The translations under genes and the position numbers were made by a program. Positions 32,853-44,800 of a DNA stretch of 64,000 nucleotides are shown in pieces (the first letter of the stretch is position 1; every line of letters starts with the position of its first letter). The notes under the pieces are model-generated. The model did no database searches. It saw nothing but the letters and a program-made list of their open reading frames with translations, and had not been told where the DNA came from. Where the stretch lies: NCBI GenBank assembly GCA_013400155.1, contig VXBM01000215.1, positions 62,001 through 126,000 on the forward strand, written 5' to 3'. The stretch comes from Helopsaltes ochotensis (taxonomy: Eukaryota > Chordata > Aves > Passeriformes > Locustellidae).

Positions 32853-35800
32853 GTGAGTGAGGGGGCGAGGGAGCGGGCGGGGGGCGCGCGGTCCCGGCCA
32901 TCCCGAACGTCCTGTCGGTCCCCGGGCAATGCTTCACCGCCCGTCCTGTCCCGTCCCGTTCCGTCCCGTCCCGTCCCGTCCCGTCCCGTTCCGTCCCGTT
33001 CTGTCCGTCCCGTCCCGTCCATCCCGTGCCGTGCCGCGGCCGGGAGCAGTCTGCTCCCGGAGCTGTCGGCGCCGAGGCGGCCCCGGTGGGACCCTGATCT
33101 TGGGCACTGCTCCCGCAGGGGCGGCAGCGACGATGCCCGGAGAGTTCTCTCGGGGCTCGGGGTCCCAGGGCCCCTCGCCCCGTGGGCCGGCCGGAGGGTG
33201 AGCTGTGGCACTGGCTGGGCACCGCTGTCCTTCGCACCAGCCACTTCATTCTCGGTGCTAATGGTTTTCTTTTCGCAGGCATAAGCCCCTGTGAGCAGAG
33301 AGGGAACAGCTTTAGGCTATATATAGCAGGTAGCTTCAAAATCCAGTATTGAGCCAACTCTGGTGAAAAGGTGCCCAATGACTTTAATATCGGTATTCAC
33401 GATCCTGATGTATCTAATCATGGAGGCTGAGATTGAACCGTGGATGTCCAAACGTAGTTTGATGAATAATTAATCATGTAGAGCCTTGAAGAGCAGGCTT
33501 TCCCAGCAGCGTGTTGATGCGAGGTCAGGAAATAGTGATGGAGCAATGTACTTGGGTCATATTGTGTTCTGGAGATCTTAAAGCTTGGATGGTCAAGGTT
33601 AACACTGGACCCTTATGTGAGGGTTACTTGGTGCTGCTGAAGGTATCCCTGGACTCCTGACATCCCATTCTCCTTTACAATCCATTGCCATCTCTCCTTG
33701 CAATTTAGTCACCTTCATGGATTCCCCTTCACGTGCACTTTTTACAAATTTTGTTTCATGGGGAAAAGAGGTTGCCCCAGAAGCCAGCTTTTGTTTGGAT
33801 GCAAGCTTTTCTATCAGTTAAATATGCATTTCAGGAATTTTGTCTTGATTTGGGATTCATTTGAAAGCAGTTCAGGACAAAAGGTTTTCTTCTGTCTGTG
33901 CCCTCAGTACTGTGTGGCACAACGGGCTGGGTGAGAAGGTGCCACAGCCACCTGCTGCACAGGGACAGGGATGTCTCACTGGCGTTTCATCGATAACACA
34001 AAGGCCCTCGAGTTATGACCTAGATTCTCCCCAACACTTCCCTGGTCTCAGTTATTTGCGGCCACCGCCAAGATATAAAATGAGCACTCTGGAGTACAGG
34101 ATCAGAGTTCGAAGCGGTGCTTATAAACTGGACATGTTACCAAAAATCATCTGAGAATGGTCCTGGGATAGGGAAATCAAACATGGAACTGGGAACACCT
34201 GGAGAGGTGATTGCAGAGAGGGATCTGGGGATTAGGACGTGTCACAAACTGCCTGTGCGTCAGCAGCGGGACATCTGTGTGGCAGAAAAGCCAAACCCAG
34301 AACCCCAGCCTTCGCTTTGGGATGCATTACCAGGAGCATGGCAAGTGTGCAATTTAATTAGTCTCTTCAGCTCAGTGATGAGGAAACCAGGCTGATGGGT
34401 TGAGCTTTGAGCATTGCACTTTATAGAGCTGTAGGAGAATTGAGGAGATCACAGAGATCAGCTTAGAAAAATACGCTGTACAAGGGGATGCAAAAGAAAA
34501 GGTTGTTTGGGCTGTAAAAGATTGAGGAAAGAAGAAAGGAAGGGAAGAAGGAGGAAGGGATGATGAGCTTTGCAAAGTGTAAGGTAGCCTTGCAGAGCAG
34601 CTGTGTTTGAGTCCTCCTCGGCACAGACATGGCAGAAAACAGGTATCTCCTACCTGTGACAAGGAGAGTTTAGTTTGGATATGGGAAAATATCATAACTA
34701 GGAAGAGAAATGCAGCAGGGGAACAGAGTGCTTGAGAGGGTGAGGAGTCATGGTCCTTCAGGGCAGGCTTAGACTGGTGTCTCTTAAGCATTACATGGAG
34801 CTGCTTCCCTCTTGGAAAGACCACTTGAGAACCCATCCAACCCTTTGCTTCTGTGTGGCAATTATAAGATTTAAAAATAGTTACAGCATTTGCAAGAAGT
34901 ACAGACTTCCTTCTCAATTCTTCCTTTATGGCTAAGGAAAAGTTGAGATACCTTTGCCTCATGAAACCAGGATTTTAAATGGAAGATTTTAAAGGAAGTC
35001 ACACACTTCGTTTCCTTGTTTAATCTTCTGAAAGACATGGTGAAGCGCGCTCCCTTCTTGCCCCTCATTTCCTAATGCAAATTTCAGAGCTAAGGATCTC
35101 TTTGTATCCTGCTCCTGTGGAATGAGTTGAGTTGGACTTAAAAGGGGTAAGAATGAGGTCTGTAATGGGAAATTGTATAGAGGTCAGGGATGTAATTAAA
35201 CAGCATTGGGAGTTATCTTGCATAAATGCAGTGCTGTAATACCGACTTGGGAATCCTTAGAGGGTTCTTGAAAGTGCTTTTCTGTGACTCTTAAGAGCTG
35301 TATGGGGGAACAGGAAACTCTACATCAATTAAAAGGGCCATTGAAGTATTATTTTCCATCAGTGGCCAAGGTCCTGGAGAATGTCAACTCAGTTAAAGTG
35401 CACTTACACTGAGAAATTACAAAAACTCACCATGCTGTGATGAGTAGATTGTCTCCTCATGTGTATTCAGGATCACATCTGCTTACTTCAGTGACAGGAG
35501 CAATTTAGCATTGCAGAGCCACTTGGCTATGGAAGGAATAATTGAGAAGGAACCCAGTCTGAATTCCCCAAAGCCATTGTGGTTGGCGTGCTCAGAAGTG
35601 AGCAGCACTGAGAGCGCTATCTTTACCTCAGATGTTTCTCTGTCCGTAAAATGGCAATAATAGCTGGCAGGGAGATCAGAGACTGTTTGGTGTGTCCAAA
35701 CAACTTCAAGAGCCTCAGCTCCCCTGGGTGCCTGTATGACTTCTGTGTCTAAGCCTGGAGTTTATTTTAGGTCCTTTTCAGTCTGTTCTGGGCTTGGTGG

Positions 35801-38800
35801 GGAGCAGATTTCCCAGTGGTGGTGTTTCTCTAATGTGCTCCTGTGCATGGGGAGCTCTGAACCCAGGTACAGCCTCCATAAGAGGTGCATGAAAAATGTG
35901 CAGGACGGGTGTGCCTGGGGAGGCTGGGATGGGAGGGTGCTGGGGTGCCTCAGCCGTTGCTGGAGCCGCTGGGCTCTGCCTGGGGGTGCCAAAGCTGTCC
36001 TCAAGACCCCTCCCCTGGCTGCTGTCAGGAGGCTGTGCCAGCTCCAGTCTCCACATGGAAGCAGGATGAGGGCTTAAGCCTCAGAGTCTTTTTCCCAGGA
36101 GGGAAGAAGGTGTTGGCCCAGGAGGTGTTTTTGGCTTCAGCCCGTGTTTGTCCCACTACGCATTTCTCCTGCTTGCTCTGTGCCCTACATGCATTCCCTT
36201 TGTCAGGGTGGCATCCCCCTGTTCACCTTCCTCCCCTCCCCTCTGACAGCCTTGTGAGGTTTTGTTTATTAGATGCAAGCTGAGAGCCTTAAATTACTCT
36301 GATCTACTTTTTCCAGAGCCAGAGAAAACATGCCAGAGACAGGTCTGCAGCAAGGTCCCTGCCTCCCTTTCCTCGGGATTTCCACTGCAGCTGTGATTTG
36401 CACTGATGCTGGCTGTGAGGCTGCTGGCTCTGAGGTGGTACCTGCTTGTATCGGAAGGGATCAGATCCTCGGGGTTGCATCTATCCTGTACCTGACAGCA
36501 GCACTTTGACTTCATTTTGCTAATTTTACTTCCTAAGAATTAACTGTGAGAGAAGGCATCATGCTTGATACAATTAAGAGCATTCTCTTGCAACTGGGTT
36601 CATTTGTAATCTGAATATCTTGCATTCTGTTAAACACCCTGCAAGCCCCTCGGTACATTATGCTGCAATTATCAATAATGCATGATGAATCGTGGTTCCA
36701 CAGCAGTTGCATCAATTGACAGTAATTGTGCCACCTTGTATTAGCCTTTCTATGCTTTTTTTCCCCCCTGATTCTGCATCAAAAGAGCAAGCTTTTAGCT
36801 CCTTGAAGCCTCTTGCATACCTTATATTGAAAAGTAAACGCAGCAAATAAATTTCAGTTCCACCACTTTTACAGGTTCAGGTGTTTGGAACCTTTACAAG
36901 AAAACAAACCAAGCATGGGGAAAGCACAAGATCTCCATTGGGTGGCCAGGAAGGGAACACAGATGCCAAGCTCAGGCAAGGGACAAGATCATGGTGGCAG
37001 GAAAGGTTTTAAAAAAATACACCTGCTCCCCCACCCCTGCAGTTTGCTAGGTGGTGGACAGCACTTGCAGGTTTGCCTTGGATTAGTGTCCCACTCCCTG
37101 GCATGCGTCACAAATTATGGCACTGTTCAGCTGGAGTTTGCAGCCAGACCTGGCAAGTTCTGCATGAGGTCAGGCAGGCCTGGCAAGAGATCCAAGGAAC
37201 TGTCATTTTCCAGCCAAGAGGAGAAAATGAGTTTGTGTGATGGGTGGCATGCCACAAAGGGCACCTGTTTTCTGGGTGATTTTGGGTAGCAGGGCTTCTC
37301 TAAATTTGGCCATGCTAGCAATATTCTGAGAATGCAGAACTAGAGTACATTTACATTTGTTGTTCCCCTGAACAGGCAGCCCAGAGCTTCTCTTGGTTCT
37401 TAGAGCTCCATTGCTTCCTCCCAGTGTCTGAGGGCACCCAGCAGAGGCACAGTCCCTGTGGCTGGGGTCTCATCAGTCCCAGCTGTGTGCTGGCCAGGGA
37501 GGGGGTTTTCCCTTATCCATTGCCCACAGCTGCAGCCAGGGAGTGAGGCAAATCAGCACAGTCACTGCACCTGGTGTGCTCTGAGCTGATACTGCTCCTC
37601 GCATTCTTCTCTGCTTGAATCACTAGTGGTTTTCTTTTATCACATTTCAAAATGAAGGCATTTGTTGTCTGTGGCACAAAGCTGGTGAAAGTTCTCTGCA
37701 AGGCCATCCTCGATTCAACCTCTTCCAGAGAGAAGGTGCGGTGTGTGCCCATGGCAGCTCCTGCCCGCTCTCTGGCAGGGACACTGTACCTGGCCCAGGT
37801 GCAGGCGTTTTCCCCGCCACACAGTGATGTATGCAGCATTTCAGTATCTCTGTGCACTCCAGCAGCATTTCCAAGGTGTCTGCCCCTCTCTGCGAGCGAC
37901 AGAAGCCATCATCAAGGGCTCTGACAATCTCCCAAGCCCATGTAATTATTCAGACCCCAGTCTGCCTGTGGGAACTGTGAGGAGGGAATCAGTGAGGGAG
38001 CCCTGCTTTCCCGTGACAAAGCTGGTAAGTGAGCTGAGATGGTATGGGGAGGGAGTCAGGTGCATCCTGATAAGGCTTGGGGGTCTAAAGAGGAGCTGTG
38101 CTGCCTGCAGCCGGTGTCTGTCGCTCCCTGTGTGTTGGAGGAGCAGCCACAGTGCTGGGGCGCTCTGCAGCTCAGCATACACCACACGTCTCCAAAAGCC
38201 TTGCTCTTATTCCAGTGACTTTTCCTTATGTTGGTTTTTGGTGGCTGCAAAACTCGTTTCCACGTCCAGGGGGGAGCAGAAGGGCAGCAGTGCCCCGATG
38301 CTCTGGGTGCCCCTGTCTGCAGCTGGTGATGTGCACTGGAGCTGATGTGGGCTGGAAGCAGCCAGCCTGCAGTGGTGATGGCAACTTGAATTTCCAGCAG
38401 TACTGTTCTGTGGGGCAAAACTACATCCCATACTGATTTGTTGGGTAAACAGGGAAATGGAGTTGTAACATGCTTATGTCTGAAATTCTGAGTATTTGGA
38501 GGAGCTCATACATTTTTCTTCATGGAAAACTTGTCTAAAGCAGAATGGAGCAGTGGGGCTAGGAGCTCTAGGGCTGGGAATTCCCAGAAACCACAGCTTG
38601 GTCTAGAGGAAAAATGACCACAAATCCTGGGATAAATAGGCATTTTTAATATACTTCTGTTTGAAAAGGATTTGAACATTCATCCTGTTAAGTCCGTGTA
38701 TCCGGACAGAATGTTTGTGCACAGAGCAAGGCTTTGTGCTGAGTGCCACACAGGAGCTGCAGAAAGGTGGATGTTGCAGCTTGTAATGGGAAAAGACTTT

Positions 38801-41800
38801 TAATGAGGATTTGTTGCCTGTGGCTGTGCAAGATCTTCTCTTCACCTGTATTTTGAAGAGCTATGATATTCCAGCTTCATTTCACTAATCTGTACACAAC
38901 CAAGGAAAGAATGTCAGCTTAGTATATTCTGAAGTGTTACTCTAAGGGAAAACACTGCCAGTTTTTTGTGGGTGCACCATCCCTGACCTGAATGGGATTT
39001 TGTTCCTCTGGTTTTAGTAATAATCTGGAAATCACAGTATGAATGTACCATTGATAAGAGAACCCACACGTGTCGATTCCTTGTACCCTGTGGGAATGTC
39101 AGTGCCTCTGGAAGAACCTGCTGGCATTCATTTTGATTCCTTACTATAATGTTTAGAGACATGCATGTTCTGTTATTATTAACAAAAGCCCAGATATCAC
39201 TTAACAGAATTAGACCACAGGAAAATATCTGAATTCAGGCTACTTGCTTAGTGTGTCTCATAGAACTAACACTTGTACAGCTCAAATGTGATTGAACAGA
39301 AATCACTGCGCTTCTTTCCCCAAAAGTGTAAGAAAAACGGACCTGCGTACCAAAACACTTCCTGCCAGCCAAAAACTCTGTCATGCATGACTATGAGGCT
39401 GTTTTGTAATCTGTCTGTCCACCTGAGAGGCGTAATTCACAAAGAATTTTATCTGCTTGCCCCAAACTCAGTGATCTGCTGGTAAGAGGCTCTGAGGGTG
39501 GCAGATAATTGACACCCTTCCTCTGTGGCTGCTTGAAGGGTTAAGTGCTGGTTTTGTGAAGCCAGAAAGGACAAGGCTGGGGATGTTTCCTACCAGAAGC
39601 AAGTACTTCTGAAGAAAAAGTTCATTAATCTTGTGTCTCGTCAGCTGGTGGGGTTGTCTGTGAATTCAGGATGTTCTGAACCCTGCACGGTGAGGGCTGG
39701 GCCTGTGTTCCTGCTCAGAGGGCTTCCTGCTGGTGAGCGGCTGCTGGCACTTTTGTCACTGCAGAGGAACAGCCTCAAGATAAAATCTGCATGGAGCACA
39801 GTGCCTGTGGCGAGCATGTGGCTTCCTTCCTGGACTCTGCAGGTGAGGGAAGCCGTTTGCCAGCCTGGGTCTTCGAGCCTGCTCAGTGCCGGTGCCCGAT
39901 GCAAAAGTGCCTGCTGTCACATCATCCTTCCTCTTGCGGTGCTTGATGGATGTTTCACGGGTCTTAAACGGCAGCCCGTGGTCATGGCCTTGCATTGTCC
40001 CATGAGACTGAGACACGAGATTGTCATCGCTGCAACGTCCATCCTGCAGGTCTGCAGAGCTGACACTGCTCAGGTCTGCTGGAAGCACTGAAGAGGCCTC
40101 TCAGGTGCTTGGCACAGGACCTCCGATTTCCTGGCAGCACCTGTGTGCTCATCAAGAACACGTTTTGTCACCGCTCGTGTTGCTGCCACCAGCAGAGCCC
40201 AGCTTGTAGAGCAGGGGCATCTTGGGGTGTTCTTATGTAATGGCTCTCAATTTAACCAGTGCTGCTGCACATTTCATGACTCACTGCCAGCCTTGGTGAC
40301 TTATTTCTGCACACTGGTGAGGCTCTACTAGAAATTTGTGTTTCTATAAAGGATAAAAAGTAAAATGCTTTACTCACAAACAGTGTAAGATGTTCCCAAA
40401 CTCCCGAGAGCTGTGACAGTGTGGGCTTAGCTGCTGATGGATGGCACGAGCTTATACTAATGCAAAAGCTGGTTGACAGTAGATTGGATTCCAGGTAGAG
40501 CATCTCTCTCTCTGCATATAAAGTGACTCTGGTTTAATGTGTTGTGGTTTTTCTTCCAGCACCTCCATGAATTTATCTGCCCACAAGATACAGAGTATGT
40601 TTTCATAATGGCTTTGATTCTTCCACTAATCAATTTTTATGTAGTGACTGATCACAGAACTCAAGAAATGCAGTTCGTGCAATTTGGAGATGTTTTTGCC
40701 AATAGTTGAGTATATTCACATAGATGGTAGTCAAAAACCTACTGGGAAAGTGAAAACTGATTGCTTGGCAACTGGGCCTTGTTTTTAACATAGCCTTTCT
40801 TTAATTTGGGCCATGTAGCAGTTGGAATTTATATGTAACCTACGTTGTAAAACAATTTCAGCAAGAGCCATGCGTTTTTATTCTTGTTCTCACTGGTGGC
40901 TGCGGAGCTCCAGAGCACACACGTCTGCTCTCGAAGCTGTTTGTTTGGCTGTGTGCTTGCACCCAGCCCTGAAATGACTCCCTGCTGTGCCCAGCTCTGT
41001 GCCAGGCTCTGTCTGTCCCTATCCCTGCCATGCATGATGCTGGTGCACACCTGTAACTGTTGCAGGCAGGGTGCTTGGCTATTCCACACTGCAAAGCTGC
41101 CTGGTTGGATTTCAGCGCTTTCCTGAGCCTGAGCCACACTCCAGTGTTTGCACTCACTCACTCACTCACTCACTCCCTCCCCTAGTCCCTGGTGAAAGGT
41201 TGGGACAGCATCAGGTGTGCCAGGGTGGACTGACCAGCTCTTGCAGCCTTCCTGCAGTCCACCAGTATTAACCCAGCTGTAGGCAGGGCAGGTGGAAGGA
41301 CACACTCACCTTTTGCTTTGTTTTTCCTCCCTGTGGCACTAGACCTTGATCTGCTGGCACAGGAGCCATTCTCCAGCTGGTCCTGTGGGATCTTGACTCT
41401 CTGGATGTGAAGCCGAGGGTGATGCTTTCACCTCTGCCAGCACTGGCTCACCCTGCCACAGCAGAGAGCTGTTTGTGCTCCCAGCTGCATTGTCCAGGTG
41501 CTCCAAGTCACTTGCCTGCAGTGTCACTGTGTGACACATTGGCTCGATGTGATACCCACCTGCTCCACCTCCACTGGTGGCACTTGGGCTTCTATTTGTT
41601 AATGTAGAGCGTTGCTGGATCCCACACCCCTCCAAGGGGAGCGTTGGTGCCCATACTTGCGCTCTTCAGCTCTGCGTGGTGACATGTTTTGGGCACAAGC
41701 AGGGAGAGCAGTGCTTTAAAATCTCCAGAAATGGTTTCTCTAGAGGCCTGTGATAGAAATAGCTTGGTTTGAATGGCATGTGAATGGAGATGTGCATGAG

Positions 41801-44800
41801 GCACCAGGAGCAGCGCTGGGACAAGGGTTAAAAGAGTGTGTTGGGAATAAGGACCGTGTTCCCAACACTGAAGCTGAGGAATGTGGTGCTGTCCAGCCTG
41901 AAGGCTCCTGCTCCCACACAGCCCCTGCACAAATGATGTGTCAGTAGGAGATCCTGGGCTCTGGCCACAGGAAGGGATCAGCACAGGTACAGCACATCCC
42001 ATGGGCCACTGTTTCTCCTGTCAGCCGCCAGAAGAACACTGTGGCACAGAGATGTGTCTATTCCAAGCTGCAAGACCCAGCCTCCTGCCCCAGCTGTCCC
42101 CTGTGGGTGCAGAGTGCAGGTCTTTAGAGACGGTTTTCCTTCAAGGACCCAGTTCTGCTTATTCGAGAATTCCCAAGAAAGCATTCCATTGTATGCGGAG
42201 GCTCAGGGTGCACCTCTGCAACACCTGGAAGACAAGTGGATCTTGTGTCTCCAGTCCCTTTGATTTCCAGGCAATGCCATTGTTTTCTGGGTAGTTTGAC
42301 GTGGAGCTGTGCTTGTGTTGCTTTGTTTCCCTCTCAGTACACTGACTGGCTGCATGGAAACCATGGGCTGCTGAAGCTTGAGCAGATGGCTCACAGGGAT
42401 GGGGTTGTAGAATAAATATTTAGCACGAAGCCATTTCTTGCTATTTTCTCTACTGAATTTTAAAAATATCTGGTGTCACTTGGGGGATAAAATTTCTCAG
42501 GGGAATGTGTGAGAAGTGGCTGTTCTGGCCTTTGGGGGTGGGTTTGGAAGGGATGTTGGAAGATGAATGTCCTTGGATTCAGAGCTTGGGTAGTGTTGCC
42601 CAGCTGCTGTGCTGGCAGAGGTAACCAGGGCTGTGCCACTCTTTCCATGCCTGTGCTTCCATGTTTTTGGAACCCAGCATGGAGCTGGGATTAGTAGTAC
42701 CTATGGTATAGGTGACATTCTCAATACTGAAAGGAAAGAGCTCCTCCAGAACACGTGTGGTGTATGCTGCTGCTCACTGCCTTTTTGGGTGTTGGTATTC
42801 TATTCCCTTACAATGGTTAGTGAGCAAATACTGCCCTTTTAAGAGGGTTTATGGCTGCATCTCTCAAGCCTTCAGGGTTGCTTTTACTTTAACTCCAGTA
42901 AATCCGTGTAAGCAATGAGAGTAAAGAGCAGGGATGATGGAGGAAGCTCCAGGGTCTGTTTGCATTTAAACGTTACCTGCTCTTAAGTTGATGTGCACAG
43001 AAACTTCTCAAAGGCTTAGACAGCTCACAGCACGTACTGTCATGATCCTTTTTGTATTTAAGACAGATCAAGACAAAAGGGCATTAAAATACAAATTTGA
43101 TGAGGAAAAACTTCCTGATTTTTTCCCCCCTCTGTGCTGGTTTCCTGTGAAAAGTGTTGAGTCAGGGGCTGGCACAGCTGTCTGGCTGTACAGCAGGGAG
43201 GGAACACCTCTCCTCCACCAGAGAGAGCTGGCAGCTGTATGGAATTTCTCCTAGGCAGCCACTGCCAAAACATCACTGGACTGGTTCTTCCCTGTGCTTG
43301 GATGGGGTCTGGAATGGGATGGATTCATTAGTGCCCAGATGGAGGTGCTTCTGTGAGAAGGAGCCCTTTGCAGTGATACATTTCTGTTAGGGCAGAGCCT
43401 GCCAGCCCTTCCCGCGGCACTTCCAGCCTGCTCAGGTCCTGGTGTGTGGCTACTTTTTCTGTTTTCCTTTGCTGAGTTCGTTTGTGTCCTTGGAGTCTCT
43501 TCTGTGAGCCCTTACTGGGCCTTCTAGTTCTGCCAGAATTCCTGCAGGTATGCAGAATGTTCTCTTTGCATTCCCCACACTAGAAATTGGTTTGAGCAGT
43601 CTCAGTGCTTTTTCAAAGTTGTTTGGACAAAGTGCAAGGCAGAAATATCACTTGCACTGAGGTGCTGCATATCTTTATCTACGAGGTTTCTTCAAGGTGG
43701 ACAATTATTTCAGTTATGCCTTATTATAACCACCAACAGCCTAGTTCAGCTCTCCTTGAGCCTGTAAATCTGGCAGTGCCTCAGTGTCCTGAAATGTTTC
43801 CCATTTCCTCTGGTGGCTCCTTCCACGTCTTTGGTTCACCATGCAGCCCATGAGCATTTGCTGGATACGATATGATGTCTGTTCCATACATCACAAAGAA
43901 GTCTAGACAGGGTGAGCTGTGGGGTTTTTCTCATGTGCCATCTGTAAATGTGCCCCAGGTTCCTCCTTCCATTTGTTCTCACCGCTCAAGAAAAGTTAGT
44001 ACTGTGCTCTGAGTGTACCTTGGAGTTGTGATAGTCCTCAGCGAGTAGTTATGGGTAGGGCAAGCTTTGTTTGCAAGGGTTTGTTGTTCCAAGCTGTGCA
44101 TGTAACTGGAGAGAGGAGGAGGAAAGCCAGAGCAGTCATTTTGTCCACTGTTCGGCTGGCAGGCCACGACCCCAGGTAGGTACTCAGCCCAACATCACAC
44201 TTCCCAAGGAATTCTACTCTGCTGGGCACTTGGCAACAATAGGTTGTAGTGGGCACCTCCAGCAGGCCGAGGATGCTGAGTGCCCTCCATAAACCTGTAC
44301 AGGATGCACAGCGAGCTTCGCCTTAGTCTGTGAAGGAGGAAAACCTCCCTTGCCCCAAGGTGCTGTGCCAGCAGTAAATCCCTACCTGCTTCCTCCAGCT
44401 GGGCTGGTGAACCTGTGCCATCCACTGCCCTGGGGGGCCCTGGAAACTCAGGTGGGTGTGAGAACCTTTGTAGTGTCCTGGGGCCGCCGTGCCAACGCTG
44501 GCAGCAGGGCACCACTCCTGCTCGGAGCTGTCACCACGTGCCAGACAGCTCCTGGAGGCGGCAGAGTGCTGCATCCACCCGCTGCTTCCCCAACAGCCCA
44601 CGTCTCCTGGGTGTGGCAGGAGAGCCAAGTGCTGCTGGAAGAGTGCTTGGTTGTTCTCCATCTCTTGCTGTGAGGAAAGCCAGTGCTCGAGCAGCTCATC
44701 TCCAAGGTTTCCACACACAGAGCAGCTGTGCAGGGAGCTCTCCTTGGAATAATGCAGAACCCCTCCAAGGCAGTGCTGTCTCCTGTTACACATGCATTAT

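Larger units (their letters stand above)
31880..33250 (+). promoter_or_regulatory. C3orf70: CpG island promoter of C3orf70
   Basis: A broad GC- and CpG-rich block surrounding the C3orf70 start codon at 32678. It is interrupted by a minisatellite, an assembly gap and a pentanucleotide array. The 5' UTR and transcription start lie somewhere inside and may be partly within the gap. Confidence 0.75.

Noticed and set aside
34372..34962. 196-codon minus-strand open frame in the C3orf70 intron
   Set aside because: Low-complexity Ser/Leu/Phe-rich translation from purine-rich plus-strand sequence. No known family.
37743..38345. 200-codon plus-strand open frame in the C3orf70 intron
   Set aside because: Cys/Ser-rich nonsense-like translation with open frames on the other strand over the same bases.
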